The translations under genes were made by a program, and so were the position numbers. Shown in pieces: positions 40,112 through 52,300 of a DNA stretch of 64,000 bases. The DNA comes from Strigamia acuminata. Its lineage: Eukaryota; Arthropoda; Chilopoda; Geophilomorpha; Linotaeniidae. Position 1 is the first letter of the stretch; each line of letters begins with the position of its first letter. A model generated the notes under the pieces. It saw only the letters and a list, made by a program, of their open reading frames with translations. It was not told where the DNA came from and made no database searches. The stretch covers positions 16,062,491 through 16,126,490 of the forward strand of contig OX442317.1 in NCBI GenBank assembly GCA_949358305.1, read 5' to 3'.

Positions 40112-41981
40112 CTAATATAATACTTCGATTTTACCCTTGTCTAATTTCATAGTCATTAGTCTATCGCTTATTAGTGAGTTTGCGGTTGCCAATTGTTCCT
40201 TACAATTATGAGTTACTAGCTCATAATTATAATTATAATTCCTTCTTGAAATAGGCACTTGCGGTACAATAAATATTTTATAAATTATACTTATAAATAC
40301 CATGTGAATAGTACAAATCTCTTGCATGTAATGGTAGAACAAATCCATATGCAAAAGAAAATGAAAATCTGTAGTTTTACTAATTTGACAGTTTTCAGAC
40401 ATGAAATTGTCTTCAAGTTCAGTTATTTGCTTACCTGTAATGATTTTAGTTGTTTCTATCCTTCGATGGCAGAAAGAAATTGTGATTGGGGCTGATTGTT
40501 GAAACAGGTCAGGCAGCCATTTTGAATTTTCATTAGCACCATCAGCGCCATTTGCAATAGTGGGAGGAGCTTAAAATAGTGTTAAGCGATCTGATTGGCT
40601 CCCTTATTTTACAAAATAGTGTAAAAATTGAGGAGTTACGTTATGTTATAAGTCCATTTTTATAATTATGAGCTTGTAACTCATAATTATAAGGAACAAT
40701 TGGCAACCGCAAACTCACTATTATCAAAGCGTAGGCTTTAGTGTCGGCAGGAACGGTTTCCGCAAATTTCATTTTTATTTGCACGTCCATTATTCCGGTT
40801 TTCATTCTTTCGCTTTGTTTCGTGCAATCTATTACGATGAGCGGGTATATATTTCCGTACTCGTAAGTATTAAACGGTAAATCGTCGGCACCGTAATAGT
40901 CTTTTCTAAATTGAATGCAACTTTCTAAGAATTTACAAAAATTGGCTTTCTTAAAATCATTGTTACTGTCCAGATAAGGATATCGTTCCGAATTTAAGTA
41001 GGCATGAACTTCCGTTACATTGCAGTTATCAAATGTGGCTGGATTTTTTAATTGGTCGTCTCTTTTATTCGTTTGTAAAGCCACGATGATGTAACGTGGT
41101 TTTTCTGACGTGCTGGTTGTTACCACTCTCCACGCGTGTTCCTTACTTTGTGGCACGTCTGTCATTTCGAACGACCAATGTCGAAAAGCTAATGGAACGT
41201 TCACCCCTCTATCTATGGCAGTGAGTAATCTATTCTTTTGGATATCGGACGGTAAGACGTGCGGCATCAACCAATATAACTGTTCGATGATAATTTTTCC
41301 AACGGGGGTGTTTACTTTTGGGGCGGGACCGGACTGTATCGCTTTAAAAATGGCATCGTTGTCGTGAGTTCGCATTAAGGTCAAAACTTGTTTGGCACCA
41401 TATATGATTTTCGTATAGTCTTCGAAAAATCCCATTAAATGTGTTAACGGTACTAACAAAGAGAACGATCCTTTGGGCGTTGGCATTATGTTGTAAAATA
41501 TTCTACGTTCTAGAAAAGCGGGATTAAGAGTATCCGATGCTTCGCCCTTGTGATGATCTACTATCCATCCCATATTTCCGCTCGAATTTTGGAGCTGTTT
41601 GTACGTTAGTAAGCCCTTAATAGTGGTAGCATAACCCGGATAATTTATTTCGTCTATTAATTTATCACCTATGTGATATTTCATGTTGCTGAACAAAAAT
41701 GGCATAAAGTTATTTCCTAACGTTATTATATGGTCTTGTTCATCAGCTTGAGCGATAAGGTCTGTACCATCCGCTTTCACTAATCTTCCTGTTATGCAGA
41801 CGTAACTTTTATGAGGGTGATTCCATACATCTTCGTTTTGAATGATTAATCGAATTTCGGAATTCACATTATTTAAATTAGTTCCTATAATAGGATAATA
41901 TTCGTGGTAGTTGTAGGCATTAACAGATTCATCGACGACGAATGGTTGTTCGACATCCAAATAATTCTCGGAGACTTGCAT
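40112..41981 (-). pseudogene. MCP: Major capsid protein split by MITE (copy 2)
   Basis: The frame is intact from 41981 to about residue 420, then runs into the inserted element and ends after 26 foreign residues at 40641. The original last ~19 codons lie beyond it at 40112-40173. A Thr/Asn change occurs near residue 54. Loss of the terminal strand probably impairs assembly. Confidence 0.85.
40174..40718. mobile_element. 545-bp non-autonomous TIR element (MITE-like)
   Basis: Terminal inverted repeats of about 56 bp (GTGAGTTTGCGGTTGCC...) with two mismatches, flanked by TATTA at 40169-40173 and 40719-40723. The empty site TATTA is present in copies 1 and 3. No transposase. The exact border could shift by one base each way (TSD ATT and TIR AGTGAG), so the superfamily is not assigned. 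Confidence 0.92.
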
Positions 41982-41993
41982 CGTCGCTATTTT

Positions 41994-42204
41994 TTAATTA
42001 CTTAATATATATATTTTTTTTAAAAAGAATTACTTAATTAATTACTTAATATATATATTTTTTTAAAAAGAATTACTTAATTAATTACTTAATATATATA
42101 TATTTTTTAAAAGAGAATTACTTAATTAATTACTTAATATATATTTTTTTTAAAAAGAATTACGGTATTTAATTAATTACTTAATATATATTTTTTTTAA
42201 AAAG
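41994..42204. repeat. AT-rich tandem repeats upstream of capsid gene (copy 2)
   Basis: Same five-unit array as at 8283-8493. Confidence 0.7.
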
Positions 42205-42358
42205 AATTTATATATTCTCGATTATCTGGCCGTATCGAAGACTTTATAATTTTTATATTTCCACCTCTAATCGACGAGGGTGTCTTGACAGTGGCAGTGT
42301 TGGAGCTGGTGCTGGGGGTATTACTTGCCGTTACGTTCTTATTAAAAATTAACGGCAT
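42197..42358 (-). CDS. Conserved 53-aa ORF (copy 2)
   Basis: Open and at the same relative position as in copy 1. Confidence 0.5.
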   Translation of the reverse strand: MPLIFNKNVTASNTPSTSSNTATVKTPSSIRGGNIKIIKSSIRPDNREYINSF

Positions 42359-42368
42359 GTTTTTTTAA

Positions 42369-43139
42369 TTACGCTTTAATTAATTTTCGTAAGTGTAAAC
42401 GTGTAGTAAAAATTTATCCTCTCAGATTCAGTGGTTTATCGTCTTGATCGGTCAACCAGATCCTGACTTCGTGTATTTTAGATTGATTTTTCACCGGCAA
42501 GTAAACTATGTTATACGGCATTTCTACTATTTTGAAGCCTGGCGGGACATTAGGAAAAAATGCGTATATGATCGGAGCCGTCTTCCCGTTTTTATAAGAG
42601 TCGGTAATAAGATCACAATGGACCAGGATAGTGTTAATGTGAAAAATGTTCACCGGATTAATGGATTCGCTTCTACCTACACCGTATTTCTTTGTTTTGA
42701 GACCGAATAATTTAGCCATACTTCTATTTTCCGAAAAATTGGCCCCGTAACTGGCATTGCTAATCACTAATGTCGTGGACAGAGTATTATAATTGGCCAC
42801 GATGTCGATGAAAGGTGCGTCGTCTTTCATATTCCAGTGTCCTCTGGATTTCATTTCGGTATGTATGTACGAGATAATGTCGGCAAGTTCGTAACAACCC
42901 ACGGGAACGATGATGTCGTAGTTGAGCGTACCTATAATACGAGCGGGGACGTTCACATCTACTTCAACAGTGTAGTATTTGAACACGTTGTTGTCCTCGG
43001 TTATATTTGGCATTGTGTAAAATGTCTCGAGGCTCACTAATCCCAATTCGTATTCGTCGTCACCCAAAATTAAAGGTGAGCTAAAAGTAGTGAGGAAATC
43101 CGATTTCGTACTGCTTAGTACGATAGACATGGTAATCAC
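42369..43139 (-). pseudogene. mCP: Minor capsid protein with late nonsense codon (copy 2)
   Basis: A single base change turns the codon after LNLRG into TAA (stop at 42414-42416), removing the last 15 residues; the remaining coding sequence down to 42369 is unchanged. There is also an Asp/Asn change near residue 128. The lost piece includes the conserved terminal strand. Confidence 0.85.
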
Positions 43140-43157
43140 GATTATTATTACTTTTTT

Positions 43158-44381
43158 TTAATTCGCGAGAATTTTCTTTCGCATGTTTTCAAACTTGGTT
43201 TTATCGAGGATTCTTTCCTCTTTCAGTTCCATAAGTATTTCCACAATTTCGTTGTCGTGAGACTGGTTTCCAGCATCCCGTGATGCATGCAACAATCGCA
43301 GCCTGTCTATTAATTCGTCCGGGTTATTGTAATACTTGTAGTCTACGGAGTTGTGCGGCCGAAACGTTTTCGTGACACCTTTGCCAGCTTGGGGTGTGTT
43401 CTTGCCAGCTTGGGATGTTGTCTTTGGACGATTTTTATACAGTTCCCAAATTCGTTTAACCACTGTCATATACTTTTCTCCTTTACTAGACTTTGGCATA
43501 TTAGTTGCCGAATTGTTCTTTTTAAATAACCCTTGACTAGAAATGAGAATCCTGCCGTAATCCACAAAATTTTGGTCTGTCATAGTTCCTTCAATCGGTG
43601 GAAGTTTTTGCATGAGGAGATGCATTAATGTTGGAGTTCGTGGATACTTTACGTTTTTCACAAGTATATGAGTTGGAAAGAATTTAACTTCTTCGACTCC
43701 TATTTTAAATTTTGAATCATACGGGTCATATCTAATTCCAAACACCGTATCTAAATGAGCCGCATTTTCGGCGTAATATTTTAAGAACTCTTGCTGTACT
43801 GCGTTTTCCGATTCTTTGTCCGTCATTTTTAATTCGAGACTTTTTCTTATGTCGCGTTGATATTTTATATTTGGAAGCACATGAGCAAATTGCCAATCAT
43901 CATCATCAACATCATCTTCTACGAGGCTCGTCTCTCCCTCTCTTTGAAATGAAACATTTTCCTCTTCATTCCCATCATCCCGGCCAAACTTAAGTCGAGG
44001 AGTTTCAATTTTACTCGAGGACAAGCTTTGGCGACTGAACTGCCTTTTTAAGGATGAACTTTCCCAAGGTAAGAGCGGTGATTCTAGATCCATTTCGTAC
44101 TTTAAATTATGGGACTTACTTGTAATGGGTGTGAAAGATGACAACTCTCTTTTAATGGGAGTGGAAGGTGAGGATTTGAAAGTCGTAGGTGGTAGAGCAA
44201 GGGGTGGAGATAGTTGCTGCTGCTGCTGCGGCAGGCTATGCAATGCAGCAGTTACAGGTTTGAAGAATGCACCGAGCGCTTCATCTTCGGATCCTCTGTT
44301 TAACTTATCTTGCAGAAACTTTTTTTTCAAGCTCTGTTTTAATTTCTCGTAATTTCCACGCTGCTGTTTATTCATGTTCAT
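43158..44381 (-). CDS. DUF8207-like protein (copy 2)
   Basis: 407 aa, same as copy 1, again overlapping the ATPase by 14 nt. Confidence 0.7.
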   Translation of the reverse strand: MNMNKQQRGNYEKLKQSLKKKFLQDKLNRGSEDEALGAFFKPVTAALHSLPQQQQQLSPPLALPPTTFKSSPSTPIKRELSSFTPITSKSHNLKYEMDLESPLLPWESSSLKRQFSRQSLSSSKIETPRLKFGRDDGNEEENVSFQREGETSLVEDDVDDDDWQFAHVLPNIKYQRDIRKSLELKMTDKESENAVQQEFLKYYAENAAHLDTVFGIRYDPYDSKFKIGVEEVKFFPTHILVKNVKYPRTPTLMHLLMQKLPPIEGTMTDQNFVDYGRILISSQGLFKKNNSATNMPKSSKGEKYMTVVKRIWELYKNRPKTTSQAGKNTPQAGKGVTKTFRPHNSVDYKYYNNPDELIDRLRLLHASRDAGNQSHDNEIVEILMELKEERILDKTKFENMRKKILAN

Positions 44382-45045
44382 TTTTTAAAAATGGGGAAAA
44401 TTTATTTTTATATCTCCCGCTCGACATAGACTTGGTCTTGTCAATGGTGAGAAAGCCAAACGTATCATCATCCCAACACGACTTACACATGTCTCTGAAT
44501 CGAACGTACGTCATGTCCGTTCCAACATGGTTGTCAAAAACGTGTTTCATGTTTCTTTCGTCTTGTCTGAACATGATTATTAAATTGGCATTGTCTCTTA
44601 TCACCTGTTTTGGGATTCGGCTATAAGTCTGACACAAGTAAAAAGAGTCTACGTTACTATGACGGCCCTGGGCAAAATATTTCTCAATATTATGTTGCTT
44701 GTCGGTCATCACATCATCAAACACAAAAATAGACTTGTTCACGGATTTATCAAAAAGTTGTTCGGGAGACGGCACATCCTCGTTGCTCGGGAAGAAATGA
44801 GCTACCTGTTTGCCCAATTCCGATTCTAGATCCTCGAACAACTCTCTTAACCGCTCGTATTTTGGTTGAAATAAAGTTTTAGAAAACACCATCAGCTTGT
44901 CGAACCGTAGCCAATGCAGGAAGTTTAGCAACAGATTCGTTTTCCCACATTCAGCCGGGCCACACATGATGCATCTTATGTTTTTTGGCAGAATCGACTT
45001 ATCACATTTATCCAAACGCCCCGTGTCAAAATTTATGACATTCAT
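44368..45045 (-). CDS. ATP: Packaging ATPase (copy 2)
   Basis: 225 aa, identical to copy 1 with intact Walker A and B motifs; divergent from the Cys4 ORF across 35 bp. Confidence 0.92.
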   Translation of the reverse strand: MNVINFDTGRLDKCDKSILPKNIRCIMCGPAECGKTNLLLNFLHWLRFDKLMVFSKTLFQPKYERLRELFEDLESELGKQVAHFFPSNEDVPSPEQLFDKSVNKSIFVFDDVMTDKQHNIEKYFAQGRHSNVDSFYLCQTYSRIPKQVIRDNANLIIMFRQDERNMKHVFDNHVGTDMTYVRFRDMCKSCWDDDTFGFLTIDKTKSMSSGRYKNKFSPFLKNEHE

Positions 45046-45080
45046 TTTTTATATTCCCGTAATAAAAAAAGAAGACAAAC

Positions 45081-45248
45081 ATGTTTTGCGTTAAATGTAA
45101 AAAGTCTACTCCTACCGGCACGTTGGAAATGGGAGTCACTAAAAACAACAGAGCCTACAAAAGAGGTAAATGCTTGGCATGCGGGACCTTGAAATATCAG
45201 TTCATAAAAAAAAAAATCTCCAGCAACCGGAAAAGGACTTTTGAATAA
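45081..45248 (+). CDS. Cys4 mini-protein (copy 2)
   Basis: 55 aa. A two-base change makes Leu14 into Thr, and the A tract has 11 bases instead of 12, so the C-terminal residues differ from copy 1. Both CxxC pairs are kept. Confidence 0.6.
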   Translation: MFCVKCKKSTPTGTLEMGVTKNNRAYKRGKCLACGTLKYQFIKKKISSNRKRTFE

Positions 45249-45273
45249 ACTAATCAATAAATTACCGGTAGAA

Positions 45274-45579
45274 ATGCATATCCCTGGGTACAATTATTGC
45301 GGTCCAGGCACAAAATTAGATAAGCGTTTAGCTAGAGGTGATAAAGGCATAAACCCATTGGATGAAGCGTGCAAGCTGCACGACATTGCTTACATAAATG
45401 AGAACTTAGAAGCCAGACACGAAGCAGACAGAAAGTTGGTCGAAGCATGTGTTTTAATCATCTCCGATCCAACAGTCAGTTTAAGCACAAAATTAGCCGC
45501 CAAAGCAATCAAAGCAACGTTCAATACCAAACTTAAACTGGGAATGGGACTAAAAAAAAAAAAAAAATGCCTGACATAG
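45274..45579 (+). CDS. PLA2-like protein (copy 2)
   Basis: Because of the 11-base A tract, an in-frame TAA lies directly at the tract, so the first usable ATG is the internal one just before the domain. The Ca-loop and HD motifs are intact. Frame relation to the Cys4 ORF differs from copy 1. Confidence 0.7.
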   Translation: MHIPGYNYCGPGTKLDKRLARGDKGINPLDEACKLHDIAYINENLEARHEADRKLVEACVLIISDPTVSLSTKLAAKAIKATFNTKLKLGMGLKKKKKCLT

Positions 45580-46520
45580 AACAACTGGTATCTGAATTAC
45601 ATAAGCCGGCACGTAGGCATTACGTCAGACGTCCGGTCGTATCTTTTGCAATCAACGACTTATGGCAGATCGATTTAGTCGAATTGATACCTTTTTCCCG
45701 TGTAAACAAAGGTTATAAATACTTATTAACGGTTATAGATGCGTTCTCTAAATATGCGTATGCGGTTCCCATCAAATCAAAGACTGGCAAAGAGGTAACC
45801 GCTGCATTTGAAAAGGTGCTTGTCAAAGCGGGGAATAAGGGGCCGGTCAACATGGCATCCGATTGGGGGAAAGAATTCTACAATTCCCATTTCAAGGCAC
45901 TGGTCAAAAAGTTCAACATCAACCATTTTTCCACACACTCGCCGTTGAAAGCGAGCATGGTCGAGCGGTTCAATCGCACGCTCAAAGAGCGCATGTACAG
46001 GCATTTTACTTTGAAAGGTTCGAGGAATTGGATTACTATCTTACCCCAATTGATGACCCGTTATAACTCTTCGGTTCACCGTACGACCAACATGAAACCC
46101 AAAGATGTGGCTCCCAAACATGAAAAGGCGCTCAGACTAAAATTACTTCCCGAACCAGCAACGTCCAAGCCTAAATTCAAAGTGGGCGACCGAGTGCGTA
46201 TTTCCAAATCCAAATCCATATTTGACAAAGGGTTTTTGCAAAATTGGACTAATGAAATCTTTACAATTGATAAAGTGGACACGACGTATGAACCTCCAAT
46301 TTTCAAATTGAAAGACAGTTTGGGAGAATCGATCGAAGGTTCCTTTTACCGTGAAGAACTCCAAAAAACTGAAACCAGGGTAGATGATCCCTACTTGATC
46401 GAGAAAGTCATTAGAAAAAAGAAAAACAGCGATGGATCATGGAAGTACCTAGTGAAATGGGTCGGCTACGATCAGAAGCATAATTCATGGGTGGATGATC
46501 TCATCGACATTAAAAAATGA
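45567..46520 (+). CDS. INT: Polinton integrase (copy 2)
   Basis: 317 aa, DDE triad and chromodomain intact; Lys257 of copy 1 is Glu here. Confidence 0.94.
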   Translation: MPDIEQLVSELHKPARRHYVRRPVVSFAINDLWQIDLVELIPFSRVNKGYKYLLTVIDAFSKYAYAVPIKSKTGKEVTAAFEKVLVKAGNKGPVNMASDWGKEFYNSHFKALVKKFNINHFSTHSPLKASMVERFNRTLKERMYRHFTLKGSRNWITILPQLMTRYNSSVHRTTNMKPKDVAPKHEKALRLKLLPEPATSKPKFKVGDRVRISKSKSIFDKGFLQNWTNEIFTIDKVDTTYEPPIFKLKDSLGESIEGSFYREELQKTETRVDDPYLIEKVIRKKKNSDGSWKYLVKWVGYDQKHNSWVDDLIDIKK

Positions 46521-46936
46521 ATAACGTGGAAATTTACAACTGGGCGAAGAATAAACTACGTATCGCTCACTTCAACAACGTGTTGCCCATCGATTGCTTG
46601 AAACCGCTCGCGAATCACCGGGGCAAGAATGAAAGCTTCGTCATCAATTTAGACCCATCGACGGGTGGTGGTACCCATTGGGTCAGCTTGTATCTTTGCA
46701 ATGACAGAGGCATATACTTTGATAATTTGGGAAACGTTCCACCTAAAGAGATCATTGATTTTGTCGGAAGAGACGTTACCCTAGATTATGCTACAAAAGA
46801 AATGTATTCGTTGACAAAAGAGGATTCTTGCGGGATGTTTTGCCTCTTTGCGCTCTATTTAGCAGCCAATCTTAATCTCAGGCAGAATACAATCATTAAA
46901 ATCATTCGAGGAATGAATAATCTTGAGTTGTTGTAA
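46517..46936 (+). CDS. Adenain-like protease 2 (copy 2)
   Basis: 139 aa, identical to copy 1, overlapping the integrase stop. Confidence 0.78.
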   Translation: MNNVEIYNWAKNKLRIAHFNNVLPIDCLKPLANHRGKNESFVINLDPSTGGGTHWVSLYLCNDRGIYFDNLGNVPPKEIIDFVGRDVTLDYATKEMYSLTKEDSCGMFCLFALYLAANLNLRQNTIIKIIRGMNNLELL

Positions 46937-47111
46937 AGTAAACCCAATTTCCATTTTTCTCAAAAAATGAAATTATTTAAGAAGTTAAAACAATCCTAAT
47001 TTGAAATCAACAAAGATTCGCACAAAACCTTGCGGAAAGTCTGCAAACAAGCACGGGCATGTGTTAAAGTCCGTGTCAAATCAAAAATGAAACCGTAACA
47101 AAAATTTTCTA

Positions 47112-47143
47112 TATATAAAAAAGCAACATTATTATATTCACTT
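47112..47143 (+). promoter_or_regulatory. Core promoter of 93-aa gene (copy 2)
   Basis: Same TATA and initiator as at 13402-13433. Confidence 0.6.
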
Positions 47144-47167
47144 CAATTTGAGAAAGAAAAGAATTAA

Positions 47168-47449
47168 ATGTATCTCTTTCAACTCCAACAGAACAAAACT
47201 ACCGATGAAAAGAAAATAATTTTGAAACATTTATCCTTATTTTTATTGGTCCATTATGGTGGCTCAATAGATCAGAGAACCGATTCGTTACTTTTGTGGC
47301 GACCGGCATTTCAGATCAAGATTCAAACTCTGGTGGAGAAACTTGGAAGATTTTCCAGTGAGAATATTGAACACGTCAAATACGTACACGACAATGTAAC
47401 TATCGCCGAAATCCAGGAATTGGCTGAAATAAGTCATTTATTCGGCTAA
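47168..47449 (+). CDS. Unknown 93-aa protein (copy 2)
   Basis: Same protein as at 13458; one silent A/G change in the lysine codons. Confidence 0.6.
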   Translation: MYLFQLQQNKTTDEKKIILKHLSLFLLVHYGGSIDQRTDSLLLWRPAFQIKIQTLVEKLGRFSSENIEHVKYVHDNVTIAEIQELAEISHLFG

Positions 47450-47850
47450 ATGCTACTCTATATATATATAATGCGGCATTATGTAATTAATTATCACAAG
47501 TTTTTAAAATAATATTTATATTGTTAATTTTACTGTTTTTTCTCTGAATAAGGAAATAGTCTTTTGATTAATTGGGTGTAATTACAAATTATATTTCACA
47601 TATTAAATCTGGAAATAAAAATGAATATGTGAATAAACACCTGATTTAATTCAAAACACGTGACCATGTAATTATATTAAAGCAGCGTGACTCATCCGGC
47701 AAATGCATAATAAATAAATAAATTTTAAAAAATATAAATAAAATTGCTTTTAAATAAATTTTCAATTAAAAATAAATTAAAAATATAGTATGTAAACATC
47801 ATTTTAATTAAATTTTCAATTAAAAATAAATTATTTCTCAGCTGAATAAC

Positions 47851-48141
47851 ATGGAATTTTTTTGTGCAACTTATGAAAAAAGTGAGAAAATATTACTGCA
47901 AATAATCTTTGAACTTATAAGTAGATGGGGGGCTGAAATTACAGATATAAATAATTTTGCATTTGTATTTCGCATTGATGGACAATTTCCTGAACTAAGC
48001 AAAATAATAAAAAGAGCAAGAATAATACATGATTCTCTCAACTCAGAAACAAGAGTACACATAAGGCAGTTGTATCAAATTATTCCGGGCAAGAAAATTA
48101 AGGATATAGATTTTTTTGATGAAGAGAATGAATGTTTATAA
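47851..48141 (+). CDS. Unknown 96-aa protein (copy 2)
   Basis: Same protein as at 14141. Confidence 0.5.
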   Translation: MEFFCATYEKSEKILLQIIFELISRWGAEITDINNFAFVFRIDGQFPELSKIIKRARIIHDSLNSETRVHIRQLYQIIPGKKIKDIDFFDEENECL

Positions 48142-49117
48142 AAAATGGAGTTTTATGAACATACTAGAGCATTCTTACGCCATTCATTTAACAGTGTCTT
48201 GTTTAATTGTGACGTATGTAATCATTGCAGTGCCCCCTGTTCTGCTAACTCGTTTGTCAATGTAAAAAAAAAAATTTTGAAAAACAAATAAAATGTGTAA
48301 AAGAATTTTTAATTAAAAGCTGAATAAAATTATTTTTCTTTACAATTTATTATTCATTTATTTCTGATTGAGTCACTTTGAAAACCTGTTTTTCTGACTC
48401 ATTAAAAAAAAATCTCTAAAGGCTATTTTTGTTTTTAAAGAGCAAAAGCCTTCGGGGGGGAAATTTAATTGCTGGTGAGGAAAAAAATATTTTCATTCGA
48501 CTGTTTAACATTTTTTTTTTTGTTTTTTTTTGTTTTGATAAATGTTTATCAATTTGTTTGTTTGATCACATATCCGTTTTTCCTACAAGATATATTACAT
48601 GCTGTCACATGGCTTACTTTTAACACAGCTGGTTTTGGAAAGTTCCATTACTTAGAAGGAATAAAATTTTCATTTGTAAATGAAAATTATTAATTATAAA
48701 AGTTAAAATGGAATTAAAAAGAATCAAATGAGAATTCATTTGATTTTTTCTAATGGATAGTTTTAATTCTAATTCCATTTCATTTTTAAATTGGTTTAAT
48801 AAATTCCAACTTTAATATCTATTAACAAATAAAAACTTTCTTTCAATTAACTTTTTCTTATTTAAAAATAAGTTTTATTTTTTTTTGTAAATAGAATTAA
48901 AATAAGGAATTAATAACAACACACAGGACAAAAAAATCAAACGAATTCTCATTTTAAATTGTGTTAATACATTTCAACTCTTTTGCAATTAAACTGGTCT
49001 TTCAACTAGGTCACATTTCATTTGTGAATAAAAAAAAATTTCCCCAGGGGCAATTGAATTTTTATTTAAAATGAAATTGTTTTTAGGTCAAATAAAGATA
49101 ATTCAATTTATTTGCAG
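48142..49117. other. AT-rich right-arm noncoding region (copy 2)
   Basis: Same as 14432-15406, with a different T-run length near 48511. No gene. Confidence 0.6.
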
Positions 49118-49281
49118 ATAAATGTATTAAGATTTTTTAATAAAAAAGTCAATTGAAATGTTTAATAGGAAATGTAAAAATTCTTAATACATTTATTTGT
49201 AAATGAAATGAATTAGACATTTTACATTTCCTATTAAACATTTCAATTGACTTTTTTATTAAAAAATCTTAATACATTTAT
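49118..49281. repeat. 62-bp inverted repeat at right end (copy 2)
   Basis: Arms 49118-49179 and 49220-49281 as in copy 1. Confidence 0.9.
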
Positions 49282-49337
49282 TTACAAATGAATTGAATTT
49301 TAATTAAAATAAGAAATAATTGCAAATATAAATACAT

Positions 49338-52300
49338 GAAATAAGAAATAAGTACAAATATAAATATAGAAGCTTGTGGAACTTAGTCAAAATATCGAAC
49401 CAAGCGTGATGGACATAGCCGGAATATCAAACCAAGCTTGTGGAACTTAGTCAAAATATCGAACCAAGCGTGATGGACATAGTCAAAATATCAAACCAAG
49501 CTTGTGGAACATAGCCGAAATATCAAACCAAGCTTGTGGCACATAGTCAAAATATCAAACCAAGCTTGTGGAACATAGCCGAAATATCAAACCAAGCTTG
49601 TGGAACATAGCCGAAATATCAAACCAAGCTTGTGGAACATAGCCGAAATATCAAACCAAGCTTGTGGAACATAGTCAAAATATCACCAACGAAGCGTGTT
49701 GGACATAGCCAAATTTCACCAACAAAGCGTGTTGGACATAGCCAAAATTTCACCAATGAAGCGTGTTGGACATAGCCAAAATTTCACCAAGTGCAGATTC
49801 AACATGTGATCAAACACCCTGACCCATACGTGCAATATAGCATTCGACTCACCATCTCGAGACAAACCGTTTAAAATTACCCCCACTTTTAATTTTGCCG
49901 TAACCCCCACTTCCAATACCCTCAGAAAACTTTAAACAATGGCAAATGTTGCCCACTGTCATTGGAAGTCCATACGATTTACCCCCACTTTCACTTTAAT
50001 TACCTCCCACTTTCCTAAAAATGGTTAATATGTGTGATTTTGCCAACAAAGTACATGTAAACAAATCACGTCATTTATTCATTTTCCCTCCAGTAAAATG
50101 AAACGTTCCAAAAAAACCAGTTGTGATAGAAGCAGGTGAAGTCAATGACCTACTTCCTTTTAAAACTCTTTAATTCAAACAGCAGAATAATTTAATGCAC
50201 TTTCCCATGGCCTTGCCTCGGGTGATTTCCTCCTTCATCCCTTTAAATCCCTCCTTGAGGTAGAAATGAAGAATTGCATCTTAAATGCGTATTCATAGAT
50301 CTCATATTTTACTACAACAGCTGGGGATCCTTAGATCACCTAGTTCCTGATTGGCCGGTTCGTTATCAAACGATTGTATAACGAACGTATCATTTTCGTC
50401 ATCAGTTCTCTACTAAGTCCGTTCTCTTCGACTTTTTAGTTTTTACCGATAAAATAAAATTCCTTCGAGAGATTATTTGTAAATATTCCCAAAATTGTAT
50501 ATTTCATAAAAATAAAATAAATTCACTTTCAACCTTTGTCAATTGTTTCCAATTATTATATCTTCTCCTTAATACTGGATTTTACTTTGAAGTTCCATAT
50601 TCTGCAAGTTTTCTTTGTCTTGCGATTCGTTAAACATGTTTAAACTTGTCTTACTTTTACTTTTTCACGGAAAAATAAAGTAAATATCATAATATAACTA
50701 TTCTGTGTTTTATATCCATCAAATTCTCCGAAGCTTTAGTTTTTAAATACTTCGATTAAATCTATCTCAACCATCGTGTGATAGATTTAGAATTCCTGGT
50801 TGCAATTCCTTCGTCCAGAATTGTATTATTCATTTTCTTCGAGAAAACAGAATGTACTTTCTAAAACTGCAATTTGTAAAATTTATTTACAAATTTTTTA
50901 GCCTTATTTATCTCAAAAAATTCACTTTTACAATTCAATCGAATTAATTGCAACCTAATCTCGGTGGGACCTCCACGTGTGACGGTGACGACCACAACTC
51001 CCATTTAACAATGGTACCGGGAAGAGATCGCAATAAAATACAGTGAATACAATACGAGATAAATATAAGAGACAATACAATCAACACACTATAGTTTATT
51101 GTTGGCAAACAATAATATCAAAGCTAATTTATACATAAGACTAATGCCGACATTTGGCCCGTTAAATAACCATTTTAACTATACAACAAGTTTAGCCAAA
51201 TGGCTCTATACTAATATCATTACGTGTCCATGGGATGGGAGCGGTTTTCCCATCGCTCGACCTGGTTATAGATGTCATCTAAGCCGGATGGCTGTGTCCT
51301 GGAGTCCGATACGGCTTCGCTGGTTCCTTGGTTCGCTTGTGTAAATTATCGCACGTCGATAAATCGAATGATCTGAGCATTGCGGTTGACTTTGTCTGCA
51401 CCGCCACAAGTTTGGGAGGATATTGGTGTAAGTAAATGTATCCATTCACTTATCAATATTCCGCTTACGAATTATATTTAATTCGTGTCGTTGTGAGTTT
51501 CTATTAGATATTTCGCGGATAAGTTGTCATCAACTTTATCGGTTATATTGAGTTCAATATAAGATTAAGTCTTTAGACTTGATTTGTCCAACTGGTTGTC
51601 AAATTAAGTTTTGCTGTTATAAATAAAGTGAAGATTAGGCTTCCCGTCGCAACACACAATTGCCGTCGAAAGAAATATACGCCTTGCAATGCAGAACGGT
51701 ATCAAGCGTCCCCTGCGTCGCAACACGGTCGTTCGTCTGGCGATTGACGGTATCACGTACACAGGAGTCGATAGCTCGCGGCTCCGCACAGCAGTATAAT
51801 CTCTCGCGGTACTAATAATAGACCGACTACTTTGGCATCGAATACCATGAGAATCAGCTTGCCAAACACTTGGTGCTACTCGTGGTTACTGTAAAACAGA
51901 CTGCTTTGGCACCATCCGGTGAAGGAACTAATTCTCAACAGCAACGATGCTACTTGCGGTAACGGAATACGTTCATACCGAGAAAGACCACATGGTCCTG
52001 TCCGGAGGATACTGAATTGCACAACGGCGGGTTCTCCTTCGGCGTCGCAACCGTAAACTGTAACACTTATGCAACATAATGATCCCAGCACTTCGACTTC
52101 AATTGCCGGCGGTGGCATGATTCTGTAGAATCATGCAACGGTTCTTTGCGAATAAATCAACAAAGAACCAAAAGGTTTTTTACGTGAACAATGAATCATA
52201 TTTCTTAAGTAACAATACCAAACAGAAAATAATCAAACAGAGCTGCTGAATGGCCGGTTGTTTGGGTTTATATAACCTGACTGGATTAGGGATTAATCCA

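Larger units (their letters stand above)
33624..49337. mobile_element. Polinton copy 2, 5'-truncated
   Basis: Starts inside the polymerase gene and lacks the left end, promoter and polymerase start. Right end complete, with the empty retrotransposon site ACAT at 49334-49337. Gene order as in copy 1. Broken genes: major capsid (MITE), minor capsid (nonsense). Confidence 0.94.
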
